Source: Bacillota bacterium (GTDB lineage: Bacteria; Bacillota; Clostridia; Lachnospirales; Lachnospiraceae). From it: a DNA stretch of 64,000 bases. Of the stretch, positions 29,462-36,867 are shown in pieces; position 1 is the first letter of the stretch; each line of letters begins with the position of its first letter. The position numbers and the translations under genes are program-made. Below the pieces are notes generated by a model that did not search any database, was not told where the DNA came from, and saw only the letters and a list, made by a program, of their open reading frames with translations. Where the stretch lies: contig JAEZKL010000130.1 in assembly GCA_023415475.1 (NCBI GenBank), forward strand, positions 1-64,000, given 5' to 3'.

Positions 29462-29489
29462 ATTATATCATATATTCCAATATATGCAA
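29462..29489 (-). promoter_or_regulatory. Promoter upstream of the small ORF and ABC-F leader
   Basis: On the minus strand TTGCAT (29484-29489) and TATAAT (29462-29467) are 16 bp apart. Transcription would run through the small ORF toward the ABC-F gene. Short palindromes follow: AGCAAGCTTGCT and ATGCGAG/CTCGCAT (29403-29438). Confidence 0.5.
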
Positions 29490-29580
29490 GTTACTAAACA
29501 GTATCGACTAAGTCGATTAAGTCAATTTAAAATATCATCATTCTATACACAATTATATCCGATGGCAATTCGTTTGAAAT

Positions 29581-29645
29581 TTACATGATAGTCAATTGGT
29601 TTCCATCCGGATCATGAATGATCAGGTTTGTATCGGAGAGGACAA
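29581..29645 (-). pseudogene. C-terminal scrap of a VOC/glyoxalase-family gene
   Basis: The minus strand reads [20 protein letters not shown] followed by TAA at 29581-29583. The pattern DTNxxxxDPDGNxLxI is the closing strand of vicinal-oxygen-chelate (glyoxalase/bleomycin resistance) proteins. Only about 20 codons survive; the frame upstream is unrelated. Confidence 0.5.
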
Positions 29646-29951
29646 TGGATTAAAGGAATCCGCCTCCAATGCATGTCCAAATCCTCCATCCTCATTCTGA
29701 TACTCCAAAAGTGCCGATAACACATCCTCCCGGCTTCCATTTCAGTGTCCTGATATTTTTCTTTCAGTTGTTTTGTCAGAAGCTTATCCGAGATTTTTAT
29801 GAAATCGTCAAACTTACTATCTATACTCAAAATTTTCTTTATCTCATTCACATAATAACTAAAATAAGGCTCAGCCTCGGAGAATACATTACGTGTGTTT
29901 TGCAGTGTTTCTCCGGTATTGCAATATCACACAGGATGAAAGCACATGAAA
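29622..29951 (-). pseudogene. Decayed, frameshifted gene fragments
   Basis: Two frames adjoin. From about 29930 to 29735 the minus strand reads NTRNVFSEAEPYFSYYVNEI and continues openly to [11 protein letters not shown]. Then, shifted in frame, it reads [20 protein letters not shown] and [15 protein letters not shown] before a TGA at 29622-29624. The latter phrase resembles the N-terminal part of squalene/prenyltransferase-fold hypothetical proteins of clostridia. A TGA interrupts the upstream frame near 29930. Neither part has a complete gene. Confidence 0.45.
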
Positions 29952-29993
29952 CCTAGCATGCTCACCCTCCCCTTTATTCTATAATATCAATGA

Positions 29994-30215
29994 TTAATCT
30001 GATTTTTGAATTTCACGCTTAAATTCAAGAATATCACCTGGCTGGCAATCCAAAGCATCACAAATTGCCTCTAATGTCGAAAACCGGATAGCGCTGATCT
30101 TACCCGTTTTAATTTTCGAAAGATTTACATTAGCAATTCCAACTTTTTCAGCCAAATCGTTCAGTGACACTTTCCTATCAGCCATTACACGATCAAGTCT
30201 TAATATAATTGGCAT
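29994..30215 (-). CDS. Small XRE-family (HTH_26, YozG-like) regulator
   Basis: A 73-residue protein consisting of one Cro/C1-type helix-turn-helix: SLNDLAEKVGIANVNLSKIK, then a third helix with FSTLEAICDALDCQPGDILEF. GGAGG precedes the ATG. The gene follows the DUF2975-like gene by 12 bp, the standard pairing for this regulator type, and both share one promoter. It probably represses its own operon. Confidence 0.88.
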   Translation of the reverse strand: MPIILRLDRVMADRKVSLNDLAEKVGIANVNLSKIKTGKISAIRFSTLEAICDALDCQPGDILEFKREIQKSD

Positions 30216-30227
30216 AGAGCAGTCCTC

Positions 30228-30770
30228 CTAAAGTGTTTCATCTGAGAGCCTTTGTAGCTCAGCACCATAATCAAATATAATGGCAATAAAGAAAAATATT
30301 AATGCTAGTATTACAGACACTATATTAAATGATGACCGTATTGTAATCTCTGGTGCAAAAGAACTATAAAATCCCTTTCTTGAAATTGGTTCTACTAAGG
30401 AATATATCATTAATAAACCCCCTATTTTTTTAAGCCTTTTTGCGTTCTCTTGACTGAATGGCATAATATTTATACTGATTGATTTAAACATACGATATGC
30501 TATTAATAAAATGTAAAACACAAATACCCCTGATACAAGAATTGCCCACATTTCTGCAACTATTTCACCGGTTGTTTCCAATAGCTGTCCTGTTGATGAA
30601 TAAAAGCCCAATGCATGCACTGCTTCGAAATTAGAATTTGGTGTAATATAATACCATATAAGAGAAGATAATGGTATACACATACCTACAATCAGTGAAA
30701 TGTATAATACTTTTGTGCTAATAGCCATTATTTTACTAATCTTACAAACTTTATTCTGTATATCATTCAT
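30228..30770 (-). CDS. DUF2975-like membrane protein
   Basis: A 180-residue membrane protein with about four hydrophobic segments, near residues 18-40, 68-92, 110-126 and 145-168. MPFSQENAKRLKKIG in the middle cytoplasmic loop is the conserved phrase (PFxxxNxxRLKxIG) of DUF2975 proteins. Its function is unknown. It is co-transcribed with the small XRE regulator that follows. Confidence 0.8.
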   Translation of the reverse strand: MNDIQNKVCKISKIMAISTKVLYISLIVGMCIPLSSLIWYYITPNSNFEAVHALGFYSSTGQLLETTGEIVAEMWAILVSGVFVFYILLIAYRMFKSISINIMPFSQENAKRLKKIGGLLMIYSLVEPISRKGFYSSFAPEITIRSSFNIVSVILALIFFFIAIIFDYGAELQRLSDETL

Positions 30771-30801
30771 ATAGCAACCCCTCTTCTTGTTTTATGATGC
30801 T

Positions 30802-30847
30802 ATTATAGTAATATATTAAACGTTTGTCAATCATTATTTAACGTTTA
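30802..30847 (-). promoter_or_regulatory. Promoter and repeat operator of the DUF2975/XRE pair
   Basis: On the minus strand TTGACA (30825-30830) and TATAAT (30802-30807) are separated by exactly 17 bp. Two AAACGTTWAAT-like copies flank the -35 box (near 30816-30824 and 30840-30847) and may bind the XRE protein. Confidence 0.7.
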
Positions 30848-30882
30848 TCATTAAATATTATATGCAATACATTTTATCCGGA

Positions 30883-31051
30883 CTTAATAGTAAAGAGAGG
30901 ATACATTTTTCTATATCAAATGACTATCAAATGACACTTAATAGTAAAGCGAGATGCCACTTTGTAAACTAAGATGCACTGTTTGTAAACGACAATTGAA
31001 TATTTGTAAACGGAACGCATCTTTAGCAATAAAAATGTAGGTTTTGTAAGT
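30883..31051. repeat. Cluster of short direct repeats, possibly a transposon-end remnant
   Basis: The gap 30848-31229 holds several exact repeats. ACTTAATAGTAAAG occurs at 30883 and 30937. TATCAAATGAC is duplicated in tandem at 30915-30936. TTTGTAAAC occurs at 30961, 30982 and 31003, exactly 21 bp apart, with a variant at 31043. Regular two-turn spacing resembles transposase-binding repeats at ends of IS21-type elements or iterons. No transposase or replication gene is nearby. Confidence 0.55.
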
Positions 31052-31229
31052 GAAAAGCGATTTCTTTATTCTAAACGCAATTTGAATTTTACTTCTCTGC
31101 TGTATAATAGTAGGCTTTCAAAATATGAAATTAACAAAAGGTAATCTATTCAGTTATGAACAGTTTTAAAATATGAATTACAAGCATATGATTATGTGAT
31201 TATCATTTATTCATAGAAGGTAAATCGGT

Positions 31230-32624
31230 ATGAAGCAGATTAGAATTATGATGCTTAGTAAACGAAAAATAAAAAGAAATCTTTTAATATCAGCAGCTTC
31301 AACCATTGGTATTTATTTACTTATCTCATTGTATTTTTTTAGCCATTTCTTTTTTCACACTGAAGTAAATGGTATTAATGTATCACTGAAGGCTCATACC
31401 GATATATCATATATCATAATTAATTTTATAAAAGATTATGAGCTGCAGCTAATAGAAAGAAACGGAGAAACGGAAGTAATCACAAGTCAGGATATTGAGA
31501 TGCAGTATAATAAGAACAATAGAATATCACAGGTTAATCATATGCAAAATCCATTTCTATGGATCGGTTCATTATTTAAAAATAGCAGATATTATATAAA
31601 AGACCTATACGATTATGATGAGACTTTATTAGATAATAAAATCCACAGCTTAAAATGCATAAACGGTAAAATTACAGTACCCCAAAATGTGGATTTCAAA
31701 TATTCTGATGGCTCCTACGAAATCGTCAAAGAGATATATGGAAATAAAGTTAATGTAATTCATTTCGCTAAGGTAATAAATAAATTAATATCCGAGGGAA
31801 GACCAAAATTAGACTTACATATAATGCAGTGTTATGAAGATCCAAAGTACACCATAGGCTCGGAAAAAACCTTAAGAACAAAAAATCTCTTAGATAAATA
31901 TGTATCCGCAAGAATAACGTATCAATTTGGAAACATATCGGAACAATTAGATGGGACTACCATTAATCAATGGATTAGTGTCGATGAGGATCTAGAGGTT
32001 GCCATAAGTAACGAAGAAGTCTCAAAATATATCAAAGTATTGAGTAAAAAATATGACACAGTTGGTATCATAAGAGAATTTCAATCGACTACAGGCAAGA
32101 AAGTAGAATTAAAGGGCGGGCTTTATGGCTGGAAGATTAACCGTGATGCCGAATCAGAAGCATTATACAACCATATTAAGAAAGCTGATATAATTGAAAA
32201 AGAACCGATCTATCTGCAAAAGGCTTTTTCCAGAGAGGGTAACGAAATAGGGAATACCTATATAGAAATCAATATTACAAGGCAACATCTATGGTATTAC
32301 AAGGATGGAAAGTTGATTGTCCAAGGATCTGTAGTAACAGGGAATCCAAACAGAGGGAACGCCACTGTACTCGGAGTTTACTTCGTTAATTACAAACAAA
32401 AGGGAGCAACCTTAACAGGACCGGGATATGAAGCGAAGGTAACCTACTGGATGCCATTTTTCGGCAACATGGGTCTTCATGACGCCTCCTGGAGATACCG
32501 TTTTGGAGGAGAAATCTATCAAAGAAATGGAACTCACGGTTGTGTAAATGCTCCCTTATATTTAGCAAAAACTGTTTTTGAAAATATTGAAGAAGGAACC
32601 CCAGTTCTTGTATATGAGGAGTAG
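31230..32624 (+). CDS. Membrane-anchored L,D-transpeptidase (YkuD) with peptidoglycan-binding domain
   Basis: A 464-residue protein. A basic N-terminus and one membrane segment (about 18-40) anchor it outside the cell. Residues 45-330 resemble the repeated PG_binding_4 region common in clostridial enzymes (KVNVIHFAKVINKLI, GLYGWKINRDAESEALY). The YkuD domain (about 340-464) has ARRHLWYY-like TRQHLWYYKDGK and the active-site motif with H436 and C438 in GTHGCVNAP. It makes 3-3 cross-links in peptidoglycan. The site AGAAGGTAAA precedes the ATG. It is a single gene between the DUF2975 promoter region and a convergent GNAT gene. Confidence 0.9.
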   Translation: MKQIRIMMLSKRKIKRNLLISAASTIGIYLLISLYFFSHFFFHTEVNGINVSLKAHTDISYIIINFIKDYELQLIERNGETEVITSQDIEMQYNKNNRISQVNHMQNPFLWIGSLFKNSRYYIKDLYDYDETLLDNKIHSLKCINGKITVPQNVDFKYSDGSYEIVKEIYGNKVNVIHFAKVINKLISEGRPKLDLHIMQCYEDPKYTIGSEKTLRTKNLLDKYVSARITYQFGNISEQLDGTTINQWISVDEDLEVAISNEEVSKYIKVLSKKYDTVGIIREFQSTTGKKVELKGGLYGWKINRDAESEALYNHIKKADIIEKEPIYLQKAFSREGNEIGNTYIEINITRQHLWYYKDGKLIVQGSVVTGNPNRGNATVLGVYFVNYKQKGATLTGPGYEAKVTYWMPFFGNMGLHDASWRYRFGGEIYQRNGTHGCVNAPLYLAKTVFENIEEGTPVLVYEE

Positions 32625-32643
32625 CTTGCGCAGATGGAAGTTC

Positions 32644-33399
32644 TTACACACTGCCGTTACTCACTCGAAACCAATAAGTATAAAAGCTTTGGAAGCCCAG
32701 TGATTGATAAAGCAATATCGCCGGATGATTTCCTTCCACTACCTGTAAATATGCTTTGCTCGCACCCTTCTTCATACCTTCCTTTAGGATACAGGTACAT
32801 AATGACCGCGCCATCCCCTTTTTTCGAAAATCTTCCCTGACATGGATAGCATAAATACCGACATAGTCGCGATCAAGAATTCCAAGTCCGGTACCAACGA
32901 TCACTCCCTGCCTCCAAATGGAGACACATATAGTTTCCTTAGATATGGCATTGTACATCGTTGGAACGATTGCTCTATGTATGGCATTGGTTGTTCCCTT
33001 TAAGTCAAACAGGCCATCAATCCATTCTCTTCCGATTGTCTGACTGACAATCACTTCATCAGTCGGTGCATTAAGATTCGCCTCATCCAAATCTAAAATC
33101 ATGACATCCGTGGTATGCTGTATTTCATAATTACGGTTTTCCAGCATATAATCAAAATCCTTTGATACCAAAGGACTGATTTTGAATATCGCAGGCGTCC
33201 CCCATCGTTTATATGCAGCTTCACAATATGGTATTTTCTCACGCCAGGAAAGAGTTGAAGTGCCAAACTGCTCAACACTGTTGGTTCTGTGTGTATAGAA
33301 GTGAGAAAAGCGCAGAATCCACCCGTCATAAAGCTCCATTTGATGAGACGGCCAAGCATTCAGTGACAAATCTTCAATTGTTTTAATATTCATACTCAT
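32644..33399 (-). CDS. GNAT-family N-acetyltransferase
   Basis: A 251-residue acetyltransferase. The GNAT fold occupies the C-terminal half: YAIHVREDFRKKGMARSLCT carries the acetyl-CoA loop (R-x-x-G-x-A), followed by LQVVEGNHPAILLYQSLGF. The N-terminal 110 residues (LNAWPSHQMELYDGWILRFS) match a group of clostridial GNAT proteins with a divergent first domain. The substrate is unknown. It is convergent with the L,D-transpeptidase gene, 19 bp apart. Confidence 0.85.
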   Translation of the reverse strand: MSMNIKTIEDLSLNAWPSHQMELYDGWILRFSHFYTHRTNSVEQFGTSTLSWREKIPYCEAAYKRWGTPAIFKISPLVSKDFDYMLENRNYEIQHTTDVMILDLDEANLNAPTDEVIVSQTIGREWIDGLFDLKGTTNAIHRAIVPTMYNAISKETICVSIWRQGVIVGTGLGILDRDYVGIYAIHVREDFRKKGMARSLCTCILKEGMKKGASKAYLQVVEGNHPAILLYQSLGFQSFYTYWFRVSNGSV

Positions 33400-33572
33400 A
33401 ATTATTTATTCACACGCCCACCATTATCTCTGCATGGCGGCGAATATCCTTTCTCCCTTATGATGCAGTCTCAAATCGGCAATCCACTTGGATCATTAGG
33501 AATAATATCGCAATATAATTATGAATATTTATAACACAAACTGTAACCTATGTCAATTAGATTATCCTGATC

Positions 33573-33835
33573 TTATCTATCTTTCATTATGTCGATAATC
33601 ATATGGTTGATTTCTTCAGCCAGCTCATGGTTTATACCATGCCCTGCTCCTTCAAAGTACCTCGCATTCATATTGCAGTCCTTTAGGGCTTTCTCTCCGC
33701 CTAGCTTTTGAAAGGGGTCCTCTTTTCCCACAAGAAAAATATTTTATCGACGATTTGTCCTGTTCTGCCGTGAGAGACACCAATCGGAGATAGTAATACG
33801 AGCTTCCAGTGGCTTACAATCTGTCAACTACCGGT
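33573..33835 (-). pseudogene. Broken alpha/beta hydrolase gene, C-terminal part
   Basis: The minus strand reads SHWKLVLLSPIGVSHGRTGQ and IVDKI in one frame. A shift or deletion follows, and another frame reads FLVGKEDPFQKLGGEKALKD through ARYFEGAGHGINHELAEEIN to a TAA at 33573-33575. The Asp of KEDP and His of GAGHG are the usual acid and catalytic His of alpha/beta hydrolases. The nucleophile region and N-terminus are gone. The rest of 33400-33572 shows only one further short open scrap on the minus strand (33424-33492). Confidence 0.65.
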
Positions 33836-33854
33836 TTCACTAAGAAAATTGAAG

Positions 33855-33899
33855 CTCAAAAAAATAAACTGCCCGTAAACCGGCTAGATCAGGGGCAGT
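33855..33899 (-). terminator. Terminator of the S41 peptidase gene
   Basis: ACTGCCC (33868-33874) pairs with GGGCAGT (33893-33899); TTATTTTTTTG follows on the minus strand. It is 20 bp past the stop at 33918. Confidence 0.8.
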
Positions 33900-33917
33900 A
33901 TTTTTCGCCTATTATCT

Positions 33918-35213
33918 TTAATCTGCTAATACGTAATTCAATACGACATCCTTTCCGTTCGCATAATCTTCAATGGTGGGCTGAATAGATATGTCAGGCA
34001 GAAATGTTCCGACTCCGTCATTTTTGTAGCTAAAGCTCTTCGTAAATTCAAAGTATTTAGTGCTATAGCCAATCGGAATTTGAGAATTCGGCAGCTCCAT
34101 TGTTCTTACATCTCCGTAGCAATCCAGAGCACCACCGGTGGGTTCACCTACCGAAACAGCCTCAGGAGCCACCTCTTTAATTCGATATATTGCAAACATA
34201 CCTGATGAGAAGGTATTGCGTCCTACCAGAGTGTATATCTTAACATCCGGATTCTCAATCACATACCTCTTAAGACGTTTCGTAAACGGGTTAAGAATCT
34301 CAGAATTCCCGCCGGAATTGCTTCTCAGATCAATAATAATCTTATCGACTTCTTTTTCTTCTATCCTATTCATCATTTCATTGTTGAAATCAGCAAAACT
34401 CAGATCATCCATATTGGCACATGCATTGTATTCAAAATAGAGAGCTTTTTCGTCAGGTAGATATTCATAATCATAATTTTTATCATATATACCGAGAAGT
34501 ACATCCTTCGTCTTAGTGTTGACATACTCTGCACTTTCTCCGTAATCCAGTGTGGATACGGTAAAGTCCCGTACCTCACCATCCTTTTGTACTGTAAATA
34601 CCGTCTCCGTCTCATCTTGAAGGATACCCAGACCATACATATAGACAGGTGCTTGAAGGTAATTCGGTAGTATCGCTAATACCCAGCTCTCATTTTCATG
34701 GGATATCAGTGCTCTAAGCTGTTCAATCACATGATCAATATCAACACCGTTTATCTTTAGGACTTGTGAAAACACCATCTCTTCCAGGTCCTTATCGGCA
34801 TTTACTACATAGACCTTTCCGTCAAGGATATAGAATTGCAGTGGGTAACTGTATCCATCCCAGTAATTTATTGAAGTATGAGCATCCCCAATCGATGCGA
34901 TTATTTTATTAAGCTCTATAAAAACCTCGTTATTACTCAGCTGGTCAACCTTGTCAATCAATTGGTCAGTCATTGTGCCGAACTCTTCCTTAGTTATAAT
35001 ACTAAACAGATTTTTATGACGTTCAGGAAGCTCCTTCTTAAAAAATGTAATATCCTCTGTTAAAAGGCGATTCCGTTCTTCGTTGGTATTGTCATTCCTC
35101 AGTACAATCTCCCGATTGGCTGATTCAACTATAGCGTTCACTCCGCTGCAGGAGCCCGCTGTAATAACGAGTACAAATGTGGCAGCTAGTAATATTAAAG
35201 CTTTTAACCTCAT
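33918..35213 (-). CDS. S41-family (C-terminal processing type) peptidase lipoprotein
   Basis: A 431-residue protein with a hydrophobic leader and probable lipobox ITAGSC, so lipid-anchored outside the cell. The S41 fold shows DLRSNSGGNSE and RNTFSSGMFAI, whose Ser is the expected nucleophile, followed by GEPTGGALDCYGD. The N-terminal half (residues 45-270) contains a helical region (FFKKELPERHKNLF) and a domain without an obvious PDZ loop. It may cleave peptides at the membrane. GGAGGACG precedes the ATG. It is followed by a strong terminator and lies 35 bp after the next upstream gene, so the two may form one operon. Confidence 0.82.
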   Translation of the reverse strand: MRLKALILLAATFVLVITAGSCSGVNAIVESANREIVLRNDNTNEERNRLLTEDITFFKKELPERHKNLFSIITKEEFGTMTDQLIDKVDQLSNNEVFIELNKIIASIGDAHTSINYWDGYSYPLQFYILDGKVYVVNADKDLEEMVFSQVLKINGVDIDHVIEQLRALISHENESWVLAILPNYLQAPVYMYGLGILQDETETVFTVQKDGEVRDFTVSTLDYGESAEYVNTKTKDVLLGIYDKNYDYEYLPDEKALYFEYNACANMDDLSFADFNNEMMNRIEEKEVDKIIIDLRSNSGGNSEILNPFTKRLKRYVIENPDVKIYTLVGRNTFSSGMFAIYRIKEVAPEAVSVGEPTGGALDCYGDVRTMELPNSQIPIGYSTKYFEFTKSFSYKNDGVGTFLPDISIQPTIEDYANGKDVVLNYVLAD

Positions 35214-35248
35214 TTTATCGTCCTCCTGATTATTTCTTATTTTTCACT

Positions 35249-36409
35249 TTACCTAGACCTTTGATGTCCGAGATAGCGCTCCTTAATCTCAAGCACATTC
35301 ACCGTACTGATCAATTCGCGGATTAGCGCCTCACGTTCCTTATACCTTAGCTTCATATTTTCCGAGTTTAGATAGAGCTCATGCTTATTGGTATTAAAGC
35401 CCATAAAATTACTTTCAAACCCCGGTGCGGAGCATTTCCGACTTAGGTATTCCTTAGGGAATAAGTATGTTCCCCTCTCTGTTTTAAATTGGTCTATATA
35501 ATTCAATCCATCAATAAACCACTTTGATTTAATAGCATTTTTATAACAAGACATCATCGTCAGGTAATTCAATATTGCATTGTTGCCCAGATGACCGGGC
35601 CGTTTGTAGCTGTCATACATCGGAAGTAACGGGTTCCAACCGCAGGCATGGTATATCCGTCTTTCCTTTACCCACAACAGTCCGTATCCTTCCGGCAGTG
35701 CTTGAAATTCTGGGGTTAGAATATATTCCATTATATCCTCAATCTTTTGCTGTATCATCGGATCCTTGTTATACTGTTGATAATAAGCCATCGCTGAAAC
35801 GTCATATATTGTTGGCAACGGAATCTCAGCCCTCTTCGAGAAGGGATTCATCTCATCCTTTATTACCCCATGCTCCAACCACTGCTTGGGAGGCTTAGGG
35901 AGCTTACTTTTATCTTGAAATATATCATAGATCCTTTCCTTTGCAGCCGTATGTAGCGCATTAATTCTATTATTCATAGTATCGATAATCTCTTGATTGA
36001 CAAAACCGGTGATAAAGAAGACTCGCATCAGCATCAAACCATAGAAAAAGCAGTAGTCATAATCCTTTGCCTGCATTTCCATAAAAAGCTTCTTTACGGG
36101 TATCAATGCTCTATCGATTTCCTCTATTCCGGAACGAAAGCCAAAATCCATTAGTACCGGGAAGAATTTATCGATACACATATCCCCATAATAATGGATC
36201 AGATGCTCCAATTCTTTTTTCTCATTAGCCTGAGTATTGAAGCCATCCAGATATCTGAGATATTTTTGAACCTCATCCATTCGTAATAAATCTGCTGAAA
36301 TATTCTCAATCTCAAGGGTTGGTTTGTGCTTTGAATTATTGAACAGCAAACGCAGCCTTATCGCCGGTCCACCATTTTCATAGATCCATTCATAATGAAT
36401 ATTACTCAT
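35249..36409 (-). CDS. Hypothetical protein, alpha/alpha-toroid-like
   Basis: A 386-residue cytoplasmic protein I do not recognise. It is rich in aromatic and charged residues, with helical repeats such as ILNYLTMMSCYKNAIKSKWF and a phrase PEGYGLLWVKERRIYHACGW. The general look recalls alpha/alpha-barrel proteins of clostridia without known function. No catalytic motif, signal or membrane segment is visible. GGAGGGGG precedes the ATG. It is probably co-transcribed with the S41 peptidase gene downstream. Confidence 0.65.
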   Translation of the reverse strand: MSNIHYEWIYENGGPAIRLRLLFNNSKHKPTLEIENISADLLRMDEVQKYLRYLDGFNTQANEKKELEHLIHYYGDMCIDKFFPVLMDFGFRSGIEEIDRALIPVKKLFMEMQAKDYDYCFFYGLMLMRVFFITGFVNQEIIDTMNNRINALHTAAKERIYDIFQDKSKLPKPPKQWLEHGVIKDEMNPFSKRAEIPLPTIYDVSAMAYYQQYNKDPMIQQKIEDIMEYILTPEFQALPEGYGLLWVKERRIYHACGWNPLLPMYDSYKRPGHLGNNAILNYLTMMSCYKNAIKSKWFIDGLNYIDQFKTERGTYLFPKEYLSRKCSAPGFESNFMGFNTNKHELYLNSENMKLRYKEREALIRELISTVNVLEIKERYLGHQRSR

Positions 36410-36561
36410 ACCATCCCCCTCCTTGTAGCTGCCCTATGGCTAATACTGAATATAATCACTTGTACTAAGCTATCTTTTTCCAAATTATAACATTGTATTG
36501 TGAGGTTTTCAATCAAATTGAGTGAATTGAGTTAAATTACATCCACATTTTTGAACAAAAC

Positions 36562-36724
36562 GTCAGCTTGCTGACACTTTCGAAGCTTGCTAAGCAAGCT
36601 TTACCTGACTACGGGTTGCGAAGCAACTACATCCAATGCGCGAAGTGTGTCATCCTAAAGTGAACTACGTTCACTTAGCCCAGCGTTTGTATCGTATAGG
36701 ACGTAATTTCCTATACGATACAAA
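36562..36724. repeat. Cluster of five small hairpins in the 36410-36867 gap
   Basis: In 163 bp there are five perfect inverted repeats with very short loops: GTCAG/CTGAC (36562-36575), AAGCTTGC-TAA-GCAAGCTT (36583-36601), GTTGC-GAA-GCAAC (36615-36627), AAGTGAAC-TAC-GTTCACTT (36658-36676) and a 16-bp stem (36686-36701 with 36709-36724). GACAC near 36573 can also pair with GTGTC near 36646, closing a branched fold. The last stem may terminate transcripts of the flanking minus-strand gene at 36868. No gene is visible here. Confidence 0.6.
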
Positions 36725-36867
36725 AGGAGCTATCACATCATTAATTATGCAATAGCCCCTTGGTACTGTATAAGTGTAGATATAAACTTAGAAATAAACT
36801 TTATATTTACACTTGTTTTTTATGCCTTTTTGATATATCTGTAGACCATATTCTTACGAATAGTTAT

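Noticed and set aside
29210..29497. 95-codon plus-strand frame opposite the ABC-F leader
   Set aside because: No ribosome-binding site; it is the complement of the promoter and small ORF on the minus strand.
33424..33492. Minus-strand open scrap reading SKWIADLRLHHKGERIFAAM
   Set aside because: It looks like a protein C-terminus, but is too short to assign and has no start or family match.
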